Assembly: GCA_963703335.1 (NCBI GenBank)
Contig: OY969812.1
Location: forward strand, 1,984,001 to 2,048,000
From: VRUE01 sp963703335
GTDB taxonomy: Bacteria > Actinomycetota > Thermoleophilia > Solirubrobacterales > 70-9
Direction of reading: 5' to 3'
DNA: 64,000 nt
Position 1 is the stretch's first letter, and every line of letters begins with the position of its first letter. Below, piece after piece: positions 42,121 to 48,509 of the stretch. Made by a program: the position numbers and the translations under genes. Below the pieces are notes generated by a model, which did no database searches, was not told the origin of the DNA, and saw nothing but the letters and a program-made list of their open reading frames with translations.

Positions 42121-42453
42121 TCAGCAGAAGACCTCGCGCACGGCGTCCAGCGCGCCCGGCACGAGGCTGAAGTAGCTGTAGGTGCCGCGAGTCTCGCGCC
42201 TGATCACACCGGCCTCGACCAGCTGCTTGAGGTGATAGCTGACCGTGCCCTGGGAGAGACCGAGGAGCGGCTGCACCTCGCAGACGCAGACCGGCTCACC
42301 GCCGGCCCGCAGCAGCAGGTTGACGATCCGCAGCCGGTGGCGGTCGGCGAGCGCCTTGAGCACGGCCTCCAGCTCAGTGGCGCGCTCGTCTGTTAGCGAG
42401 GACCCCGCCAGCGGGGTGCAGCACTCGATTACGGGGAGCTCGGTGGACGCGAT
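42121..42453 (-). CDS. arsR: ArsR-family arsenic repressor with a non-standard start
   Basis: Winged-helix metalloregulator: VLKALADRHRLRIVNLLL, the As(III)-binding CVC motif in EPVCVCEVQ, and recognition helix SQGTVSYHLKQLVEAG. From GTG 42363 only 80 residues would be made. The frame upstream encodes ASTELPVIECCTPLAG and a helix typical of ArsR N-termini, bounded by an in-frame TAG. The only position fitting length (110 residues) and the TAGGCT box 6 nt upstream is ATC 42453, so a leaderless ATC start, or an ATG-to-ATC base change or error, is proposed. A palindromic operator lies just upstream. Confidence 0.8.
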   Translation of the reverse strand: MASTELPVIECCTPLAGSSLTDERATELEAVLKALADRHRLRIVNLLLRAGGEPVCVCEVQPLLGLSQGTVSYHLKQLVEAGVIRRETRGTYSYFSLVPGALDAVREVFC

Positions 42454-42459
42454 GGCGAG

Positions 42460-42465
42460 AGCCTA
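42460..42465 (-). promoter_or_regulatory. -10 box of arsR
   Basis: TAGGCT on the minus strand, 6 nt before ATC 42453; the operator at 42470-42491 would cover its -35 region. Confidence 0.5.
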
Positions 42466-42469
42466 GCAA

Positions 42470-42491
42470 TTCATTGATGAAATTCAATGAA
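42470..42491. promoter_or_regulatory. ArsR-type operator between arsR and crcB
   Basis: TTCATTG-8 nt-CAATGAA, a 22-bp AT-rich inverted repeat. It lies between the arsR -10 box (42460-42465) and the crcB -10 box (42501-42506), immediately upstream of both, where an ArsR-family protein would repress both promoters. No fluoride riboswitch was recognised in this interval. Confidence 0.65.
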
Positions 42492-42500
42492 GGAGCAAAC

Positions 42501-42506
42501 TACGAT
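42501..42506 (+). promoter_or_regulatory. Leaderless -10 box of crcB
   Basis: TACGAT 7 nt before GTG 42514. Confidence 0.5.
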
Positions 42507-42513
42507 CCCCGCC

Positions 42514-42915
42514 GTGAAGCCAGCCCAGTTCGACCTTCGCCGCCTCACGGCGATTTACGTTGGGGGAGTGATCGGCGCCCTCGCCCGCGTCGGCCTCGCG
42601 CAGGCGACGCCGCACGGTCCCGGCGGCTGGCCCTGGGGCACCTTCGCGGTCAACATGGTCGGGGCGCTGCTGCTCGGTTACGTCTTCGCGCGCCTGCGCG
42701 ACCACCCCGAGGACAACCTCGCGCACCCATTCCTCACCACGGGGATCTGCGGCACGCTGACCACGTTCTCGACCCTGCAGCTGGAGCTGTTCGAAATGGT
42801 CGACGCCGGGCGGATCGGGCTCGCGGCTGCCTACGTCGGCGTGACGCTGGCGCTTGGCTTCCTCTCCGTTCGCGGCGGCATTGCCCTGGAGCGCCGCCCC
42901 GAGGTTGCGGCTTGA
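42514..42915 (+). CDS. crcB: Fluoride channel CrcB/Fluc, first subunit
   Basis: A 133-residue four-helix fluoride channel: VGGVIGALARVGLAQ, TFAVNMVGALLLGY and TGICGTLTTFST, the motif lining the ion path. GTG 42514 is preferred to ATG 42487 because the latter lies in the operator, while TACGAT precedes the GTG by 7 nt. It is coupled to a second crcB (TTGA overlap); paired actinobacterial CrcB proteins may form heterodimeric channels. Confidence 0.9.
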   Translation: MKPAQFDLRRLTAIYVGGVIGALARVGLAQATPHGPGGWPWGTFAVNMVGALLLGYVFARLRDHPEDNLAHPFLTTGICGTLTTFSTLQLELFEMVDAGRIGLAAAYVGVTLALGFLSVRGGIALERRPEVAA

Positions 42916-43277
42916 GCGCGCCCGGTTGGATCGCGGTCGGCCTGCTCGGCGGTGCCGCCGCCGCGGCCCGCTTCCTGATCGACTCGGCCTTCGCTGCTCG
43001 CACGGACCATCCCTTCCCGCTCGGCATACTGGCGATCAACCTCGCCGGAACCCTCCTCCTCGGACTCGTCGCCGGCGCCGCCCTCAGCGGCGAGGCCCTG
43101 ATCATCGTCGCCGGCGGCGCGCTCGGCTCCTTCACCACATTCTCCACCTGGATGCTGGACTCGCACCGCCTGGCAGACGCCGGACACACACACCTCGTCT
43201 GGCTCAACCTCGGTCTCTCACTGATCGTCGGCTTCGCCGCCGTTGTCCTCGGCCACTGGCTAGGCACGGCGCTCTAG
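42912..43277 (+). CDS. crcB: Fluoride channel CrcB/Fluc, second subunit
   Basis: A 121-residue CrcB paralogue: LLGGAAAAARFLID, LAINLAGTLLLGLVAG, GALGSFTTFSTWMLD. TTG 42912 overlaps the stop of the first crcB and has GAGG 7 nt upstream. Compared with the first copy, the Arg near the N-terminus and the TTFST motif are kept. The two together should make the functional channel. Confidence 0.88.
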   Translation: MSAPGWIAVGLLGGAAAAARFLIDSAFAARTDHPFPLGILAINLAGTLLLGLVAGAALSGEALIIVAGGALGSFTTFSTWMLDSHRLADAGHTHLVWLNLGLSLIVGFAAVVLGHWLGTAL

Positions 43278-43311
43278 CCACCACACTCAGTGAATCGTCC
43301 GCCCTCGTCAC

Positions 43312-43317
43312 TACTTT
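43312..43317 (+). promoter_or_regulatory. Leaderless -10 box of the YhaM-like gene
   Basis: TACTTT 8 nt before ATG 43326. Confidence 0.5.
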
Positions 43318-43325
43318 GGATTGCG

Positions 43326-44327
43326 ATGGAACAGCAGGCTCTCACCGACACACTGATCGCGGCGAGGGTGCCGCTCGCCGACCTGCAGGACGGCCAGCGC
43401 GTCGGCGGCGTTTACGCGGTGCGGGAGCGTGAGTTGCGTCGCAAGCGCAATGGCGAGGCCTGGCTCCGGCTCGTCCTCTGTGACGGCAGCGGCAGCTGCG
43501 AGGCGGTCGCCTGGGAGGACGCCGAGGCGCTCTTCGCGCTGGCCACGCCGGGCGCCGCGGTTCACGTCAGCGGCCACCTCGAGACGAGCGAGCGCTGGGG
43601 CGCGAAGATCAAGCTGACGGGATTGCGCGTGGCCGCTGAGGGCGAGTACCGCGCCGAGGACCTGGCGCCGGCGTCCGAGGCGTCCTTTGAGAAGCTCGAG
43701 GGCGAGCTGCGCGAGCTGCTTGCGACCGTGCAGGATCGCCAGCTCCGCTACCTGCTCGACCGTTTCTTCGGCGAGGACTCGGAGATCTGGGCGCGCTTCC
43801 GCGACGCGCCGGCGGCCAAGGTCTACCACCAGGCTTACCGCCACGGCCTGCTCGAGCACACGATCTCAGTGGCGCAGGCGGTCAGCGCGGCCGCCGCCTA
43901 CTTCCCCGGAATCGACCGTGACGTCGCGGTCACCGGCGCCCTTTTGCACGACATCGGCAAGACCGAGGCCTACAACGAAGACCCGCTGGCGATCGACCTC
44001 ACCGACGCCGGCCGCTTGCAGGGCGAGATCCCACTCGGCTACTACAAGGTGCGCCGCCAGATCGAGGACATCCCCGGCTTCGATCCCGATCTCGCCCAGG
44101 CCGTCCTCCACATCATCCTCGCCCACCACGGCTCGCTGGAGCACGGCTCCCCGGTCACCCCTGCCACCCGCGAGGCTGTCCTCGTCCACATGATCGACAA
44201 CCTCGGCGGCCGCCTCGGCAGCTTCGATCGCCTCGAGCGCCAGCTCCCCGCCGGCGAGTCCTGGTCCGGCTTCGACCGAGCGCTCTCAGGCTCCGCCTAC
44301 TTCGGCCAGCGCGCCGCCGCTGCCTGA
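43326..44327 (+). CDS. YhaM-like OB-fold/HD-domain 3'-5' exoribonuclease
   Basis: A 333-residue protein with an N-terminal OB-fold nucleic-acid domain (residues 20-115, LRRKRNGEAWLRLVLCDGSG) and a C-terminal HD domain: HGLLEHTISVAQAV, ALLHDIGKTEAY, and HIILAHHGSLEHGSP, which supply the metal His/Asp set. This is the arrangement of YhaM, a 3'-5' nuclease for RNA and single-stranded DNA. ATG 43326 is set by the TACTTT box rather than the slightly longer frame. It is monocistronic. Confidence 0.85.
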   Translation: MEQQALTDTLIAARVPLADLQDGQRVGGVYAVRERELRRKRNGEAWLRLVLCDGSGSCEAVAWEDAEALFALATPGAAVHVSGHLETSERWGAKIKLTGLRVAAEGEYRAEDLAPASEASFEKLEGELRELLATVQDRQLRYLLDRFFGEDSEIWARFRDAPAAKVYHQAYRHGLLEHTISVAQAVSAAAAYFPGIDRDVAVTGALLHDIGKTEAYNEDPLAIDLTDAGRLQGEIPLGYYKVRRQIEDIPGFDPDLAQAVLHIILAHHGSLEHGSPVTPATREAVLVHMIDNLGGRLGSFDRLERQLPAGESWSGFDRALSGSAYFGQRAAAA

Positions 44328-44372
44328 CGGCGCCATGCGGTGTCAGGCGCGGCGTCCGCCTGACGGCGAACA

Positions 44373-44378
44373 TAGACT
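44373..44378 (+). promoter_or_regulatory. Leaderless -10 box of the membrane glycosyltransferase-like gene
   Basis: TAGACT 10 nt before ATG 44389. Confidence 0.5.
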
Positions 44379-44388
44379 GCTGCGCTCG

Positions 44389-46200
44389 ATGGCTTCTGAG
44401 AGGTCAGAGCAGAGGCGCGAAGCGATGCCGGCTGTCGACCCGATCGGGTTCTTGGACGGGCTCGTCGCACGTTTCGCCGCCTGGGCCAGACGGGTCGGTG
44501 AGAACCGCGTTGCCTACGCGGTTCTGACGCTTGCCTTCGCGATCGCCGCTGTGCTGATCCTCGGCTGGGGGAAAGGTCAGACCTTCGTCAACGACGAGTG
44601 GAACTACCTAGTCAGCGTCCGCGGTTTCTCGCTGGAAACGTTGCTCCACCCCCAGAACGGTCACCTCATCCTGCTGCCCCTCCTGATCTACAAGGGCCTA
44701 TTTGCCACGGTTGGCGCCGACTCGCACGTGCCGTACCAGGTCGTGACGGTGGTCCTCCACCTCACGGTCGCGACGCTTTTCTTCGGCCTGGTCCGCGGCC
44801 GTCTCCCGCTCGCGGCGGCCGTCGCACTAACGGTCCTCGTCGCCTTCTTCGGCGCCGGTTGGGACACGGTGATGGGCGCCTACGAGATTCCCAACTTGAC
44901 CGGCATGGCCGCGGGCCTGGGGATGCTGCTCGCCTTGGAGCGGCGGACGCCGGCGGGCAACCTTACGGGCTGCCTGCTGCTGGCGCTCTCACTTGCCTCC
45001 TTCAGCGTTGGGATTGCCTTCGCGCTTGGCGGGCTGCTGGCGATCTGGCTCGGCGGGCGGGCGGAGTGGCGCCGCGCTTGGATCGTTCTGATCCCTGCCG
45101 CGCTCTACGCGGCCTGGTTCCTCTGGGCGCGCAAGTTTCACCAGTCAGAGGTGACGCTGGAGGCCGCCAGCAGCCTCTTCAGCGGGATGGCCGATCAACT
45201 GGCGGCGCTCTGCGCGGCGGTCACCGGCCTCTTCCGCGCTCCGGGCAGCGCTGAACTACCGGTGCTGATCAACATCCGGCCCGAATGGGGCTATCCGTTG
45301 GCCCTCGGGCTAGCGGGCCTCGTCGCTCTTCACGTCCGCCGTGCCCCTCGTTCTATCCGCTTCTGGACCGTCGCCGGCACCCTGGTCATCTACCTGGCCC
45401 TTGTCGCCGTTGGGCTCAGTCCAGCCCGGGCGCCCAACGCGAGCCGCTACGTGTACATGGGCGGGCTGCTGGCGCTGCTGCTGGTCGCCGAGCTGGCGCG
45501 GGAGATCCGCTGGACCACCACCGTGGGCCTCGTCGCCTTCGTCTTCCTCGGCCTCTCGCTGATGGCCAACATCGCCGAGCTGCGGGTGGGCGGCCATCTC
45601 TTCGCGGCCGAGGGAGACACCAATCGAGCCACACTTGCGGCGCTCGAGCTGAGCCGGTCCCACGTCGTGCCGGACTTCCCGGTTGAGGACGGCTCGACCG
45701 CTCACTCGCACCCCGACATGCTCTTTCCCGCCTGGGCCTATTTCGATGCGGCCGAGGACTTCGGCTCGCCGGCCTTCAGCGAAGCTCAGCTGCTTGGCAG
45801 CGGCGAGCAGGCCAGAGAAGCGGCCGACCAAGAGCTGGTCCGCATCTTCGACCTCTCCCCCCAGCCCTTCATCGGCAGGCTCGAACGCCACGGCTCGGCG
45901 CCGAAGCTGCTGGGGGCGGTCAACGGCCGGGCGAGGAAGCTCGGCGGCTGTCTCATTCTGATTCCGGGTCCCGGGCACGCCGCTTCCTTTCAGCTCGAGC
46001 TGCCGCACGGTGGATTGGCGTATCGCGCTCCGGCCGGCGCCGAAGTCGAGCTGAAGCTGGCGCGCTTTGGCGAGTCGTTCGCCACCGCCCTGCCATCGGT
46101 CTCGGGTTCGGCTCGGATCGATATCCCCTCCGACACGAGCGAGATCCCCTGGCGTGCCGACCTCGAGACGAGCGCGAGGACCTTTGCCTGTGCCAACTGA
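44389..46200 (+). CDS. Polytopic membrane protein, GT-C-like, unknown substrate
   Basis: A 603-residue protein with about ten hydrophobic helices in its first 400 residues and a soluble C-terminal domain. The first external loop has NDEWNYLVSVRG and a HPQNGH motif, recalling the acidic loop of GT-C glycosyltransferases (PMT/ArnT type). The protein at 58538-60274 is a clear paralogue (DEWSWGF, DPHNGH, related end). Probably a lipid-linked sugar transferase or surface polysaccharide factor; not proven. ATG 44389 follows a TAGACT box. The downstream membrane gene overlaps it by 11 nt. Confidence 0.7.
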   Translation: MASERSEQRREAMPAVDPIGFLDGLVARFAAWARRVGENRVAYAVLTLAFAIAAVLILGWGKGQTFVNDEWNYLVSVRGFSLETLLHPQNGHLILLPLLIYKGLFATVGADSHVPYQVVTVVLHLTVATLFFGLVRGRLPLAAAVALTVLVAFFGAGWDTVMGAYEIPNLTGMAAGLGMLLALERRTPAGNLTGCLLLALSLASFSVGIAFALGGLLAIWLGGRAEWRRAWIVLIPAALYAAWFLWARKFHQSEVTLEAASSLFSGMADQLAALCAAVTGLFRAPGSAELPVLINIRPEWGYPLALGLAGLVALHVRRAPRSIRFWTVAGTLVIYLALVAVGLSPARAPNASRYVYMGGLLALLLVAELAREIRWTTTVGLVAFVFLGLSLMANIAELRVGGHLFAAEGDTNRATLAALELSRSHVVPDFPVEDGSTAHSHPDMLFPAWAYFDAAEDFGSPAFSEAQLLGSGEQAREAADQELVRIFDLSPQPFIGRLERHGSAPKLLGAVNGRARKLGGCLILIPGPGHAASFQLELPHGGLAYRAPAGAEVELKLARFGESFATALPSVSGSARIDIPSDTSEIPWRADLETSARTFACAN

Positions 46201-48199
46201 GCAGGTGTCTCCTCCCTCGCCCGGGCCGATGGCGCCCGACCGCTCTGATGGCGTCCTCGACCATGTCCGGGCCGCGCTGCTTTCGTCATTCTTCCTCGGC
46301 GCCCTGCTTGGCATCCTCACCTGGCCGGTCGGCGGCATCGAACCGACGGTGGGCCTGGACCCATCTTGGGTGGCGGGTCTCTATATGGCCGCGGAGCACG
46401 GCCTCGAAGCCGGCGCGCAGATCGTTTTCACCTACGGGCCGCTCGGTTTCCTCGGTCTACCCAACGTCTTCGGGATCTGGATGGGCCGGATCGCGTTCTT
46501 CTGGTACGTGCTCGTGCAGATCGCCTTTTGCAGCGGCCTGCTCTGGGCCTCGCGGCGCGCCTTCGGTCTCCCCATCGGCCTGGTCCTCACCTTCATCGCC
46601 GCTTCGGTGCCGACCGCGGACCCGATCCTCCTCGCCGCGACCGTGCTCTGTGCCGCGACCCTGACCAGCGAGTGGAGCTTCAGAGCGCGGCTGGCCGTGG
46701 CGGTGGGGATCGGCGCCCTGAGCGGGATCGAGCTGCTCGGCTCGCTGCGGGCCGGACCGACGCTGCTGGCGATGGGATTCGCCACGATGCTCGGCCTGCC
46801 GGACCGCCGCCGCACCTTCCCGGCTTTCTTCGGCACGGCAGTGCTTGCCTTCGGCCTGTTCTGGTTCGTCACCGGCCAGGCCCTTTCCAGTCTCGGCGAT
46901 TACCTCGTCAACACCGCCGAAGTCGTCAGCGGCTACTCGGCCTCGATGGTCTTCTACGGCCCTCCCGGGCCCTGGTGGGAAGCGCCAGCGATCGTCGCCG
47001 GCCTCATCGCCGTCGCCGGTCTTTGCGTTGCGGCCGTTTGGCGGATGGACAACATGCGCCGGATCGGCTTCGTGCTGATGGTTGCGGCTGTCACGTTCCT
47101 GATGTTCAAGCACGCGGTTGTGCGCGAATCCGCGGGCAGCATCGCCGTCTTCGTCTCCGCGGCTTTCGGGATCGCCCTCGCCCTCGCGCCGTACGTCCGC
47201 CGCGCCGTCGCCGTCGCCGCGATCCTCCTGCTCCTCGCCACGACTTACGTCGCCAACAACGATCACCTCGACGTCAGCTTCGACCCGCGCTCGCGGGTCG
47301 ACAGGTTCGGCTCTCAGCTGGCGGACATGACAGTGCCCGGTCGAGCCGAGGACGTTCAGCAGCGCGGTCGCGAAGCTATGCAGGCCATCTACAAGCTCAG
47401 CCCGGCAGAGCTGGCCCTGCTGCGCTCCGGGACGGTGCACGTGGCCCCCTGGGAGGCGGGCGCCGCCTGGGCCTACGACCTCGACTGGGACCCGTTGCCG
47501 GTCTTCCAGCAGTACTCGGCGTACACCAAAGGGCTCGACGAACTCAACGCCGAGAAGCTCGAAGCCGCCACCGCGCCCGATCTGGTCCTCTGGCAGAACA
47601 CGACGACCTTCGACCCCAACGCCGTTAACTATCCCGGCGCAATCGACGCCCGCTGGCCGGCTTTCGAGTCACCGGCCCAGATGGTCCAGATGTTCTGCCG
47701 CTACCGGGCGGTGCGCTGGGACGAAGAATGGGCGATCCTGCGTCGTGCGCCGGATCGCTGTGGTCGCGAGCGCCCCCTTGGCAGCGTCGAGGCCGCCAAC
47801 GCCGAATCAGTTCGCCTGCCGCGCACGGGGCCGAACGAGGCTCTGCTTGCCCGCGTCGACGGCCTCGCGGTCGACGGCATCGAAAAGCTGCGGTCGATGC
47901 TCTACCACGCCCAGAACCGCCACGTCCTCTTTCGCACTTCGGGCTGGAACATCGTCGGCGACACGGCAGCCGACAGCCTGCTTCTGCGCGTCCCGCGCTG
48001 GGCAGACTATCCGGGCAAGTTCTCGCTGAGCAGCAACTCGCCGACAATCGGCTTCGAGCGCGTCGGCGGCTTCATGACCGGGGTGGACGACTCGACCCGG
48101 TTGACTATCCGCTTCTATGCCTTGCCGCTTGACGCCCCGGCGATCGAGAGCGTCGAGACAACGTCTCAGAAGCGCCGCGTGCAGCGTTCGATCCGCTGA
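46190..48199 (+). CDS. Large polytopic membrane protein with extracytoplasmic domain, unknown function
   Basis: A 669-residue protein: about ten hydrophobic helices (residues 20-400; ALLSSFFLGALLGILTWPVGG first), including a FTYGPLGFLGLPNVFG loop, then a soluble domain of about 260 residues. I do not recognise a family with certainty; overall shape resembles membrane glycosyltransferases of polysaccharide loci. GTG 46190 has GAGGA 9 nt upstream and overlaps the previous gene's stop; GTG 46205 or ATG 46230 are alternatives. Its 3' end overlaps the small convergent membrane gene by 34 nt. Confidence 0.68.
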   Translation: MPTEQVSPPSPGPMAPDRSDGVLDHVRAALLSSFFLGALLGILTWPVGGIEPTVGLDPSWVAGLYMAAEHGLEAGAQIVFTYGPLGFLGLPNVFGIWMGRIAFFWYVLVQIAFCSGLLWASRRAFGLPIGLVLTFIAASVPTADPILLAATVLCAATLTSEWSFRARLAVAVGIGALSGIELLGSLRAGPTLLAMGFATMLGLPDRRRTFPAFFGTAVLAFGLFWFVTGQALSSLGDYLVNTAEVVSGYSASMVFYGPPGPWWEAPAIVAGLIAVAGLCVAAVWRMDNMRRIGFVLMVAAVTFLMFKHAVVRESAGSIAVFVSAAFGIALALAPYVRRAVAVAAILLLLATTYVANNDHLDVSFDPRSRVDRFGSQLADMTVPGRAEDVQQRGREAMQAIYKLSPAELALLRSGTVHVAPWEAGAAWAYDLDWDPLPVFQQYSAYTKGLDELNAEKLEAATAPDLVLWQNTTTFDPNAVNYPGAIDARWPAFESPAQMVQMFCRYRAVRWDEEWAILRRAPDRCGRERPLGSVEAANAESVRLPRTGPNEALLARVDGLAVDGIEKLRSMLYHAQNRHVLFRTSGWNIVGDTAADSLLLRVPRWADYPGKFSLSSNSPTIGFERVGGFMTGVDDSTRLTIRFYALPLDAPAIESVETTSQKRRVQRSIR

Positions 48200-48480
48200 A
48201 CGTCGCCGTTCGCTGCCTTGACGCAGCCGACCAGCTTCCGCTTGCGGGCGGCAGAGCCGGTTGCCTCGAAGGAGCGGTGGACCTGGCGCTTGATTTCCTT
48301 GCTGACGCCCTCTATCGACTTGCCGATCCGGTCGAAGCCGGAGGACTTGATCGCCTCGTTCGTCGTGTCGAGGACGGGCTTGACGATGAATAGATAGGCG
48401 AGGAAGAGGACCCCGGCGGTGACCGCAAGCCGGATAATGCCCGAAGTCAGGTTGCCGAAGAGGTTGCGCAGCAGGTCCAT
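48166..48480 (-). CDS. Small single-pass membrane protein
   Basis: A 104-residue protein with one membrane segment (IIRLAVTAGVLFLAYLFIV, residues 15-34) and a basic cytoplasmic or exterior tail containing two cysteines (LVGCVKAAN, RIERCTRRF). No family is recognised. It is divergent from pafBC and overlaps the convergent large membrane gene by 34 nt. Confidence 0.55.
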   Translation of the reverse strand: MDLLRNLFGNLTSGIIRLAVTAGVLFLAYLFIVKPVLDTTNEAIKSSGFDRIGKSIEGVSKEIKRQVHRSFEATGSAARKRKLVGCVKAANGDVQRIERCTRRF

Positions 48481-48496
48481 GAAGCTGGCCGCACAC

Positions 48497-48502
48497 TATC
48501 CT
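48497..48502 (+). promoter_or_regulatory. Leaderless -10 box of pafBC
   Basis: TATCCT 7 nt before GTG 48510. Confidence 0.5.
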
Positions 48503-48509
48503 GCGAGCC

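Noticed and set aside
42440..42513. A fluoride riboswitch upstream of crcB
   Set aside because: The interval lacks the riboswitch pattern and is filled by the palindromic operator and two -10 boxes.
42487..42513. ATG 42487 as the crcB start
   Set aside because: It lies inside the operator palindrome and upstream of the TACGAT box; the extra nine residues are not family-like.
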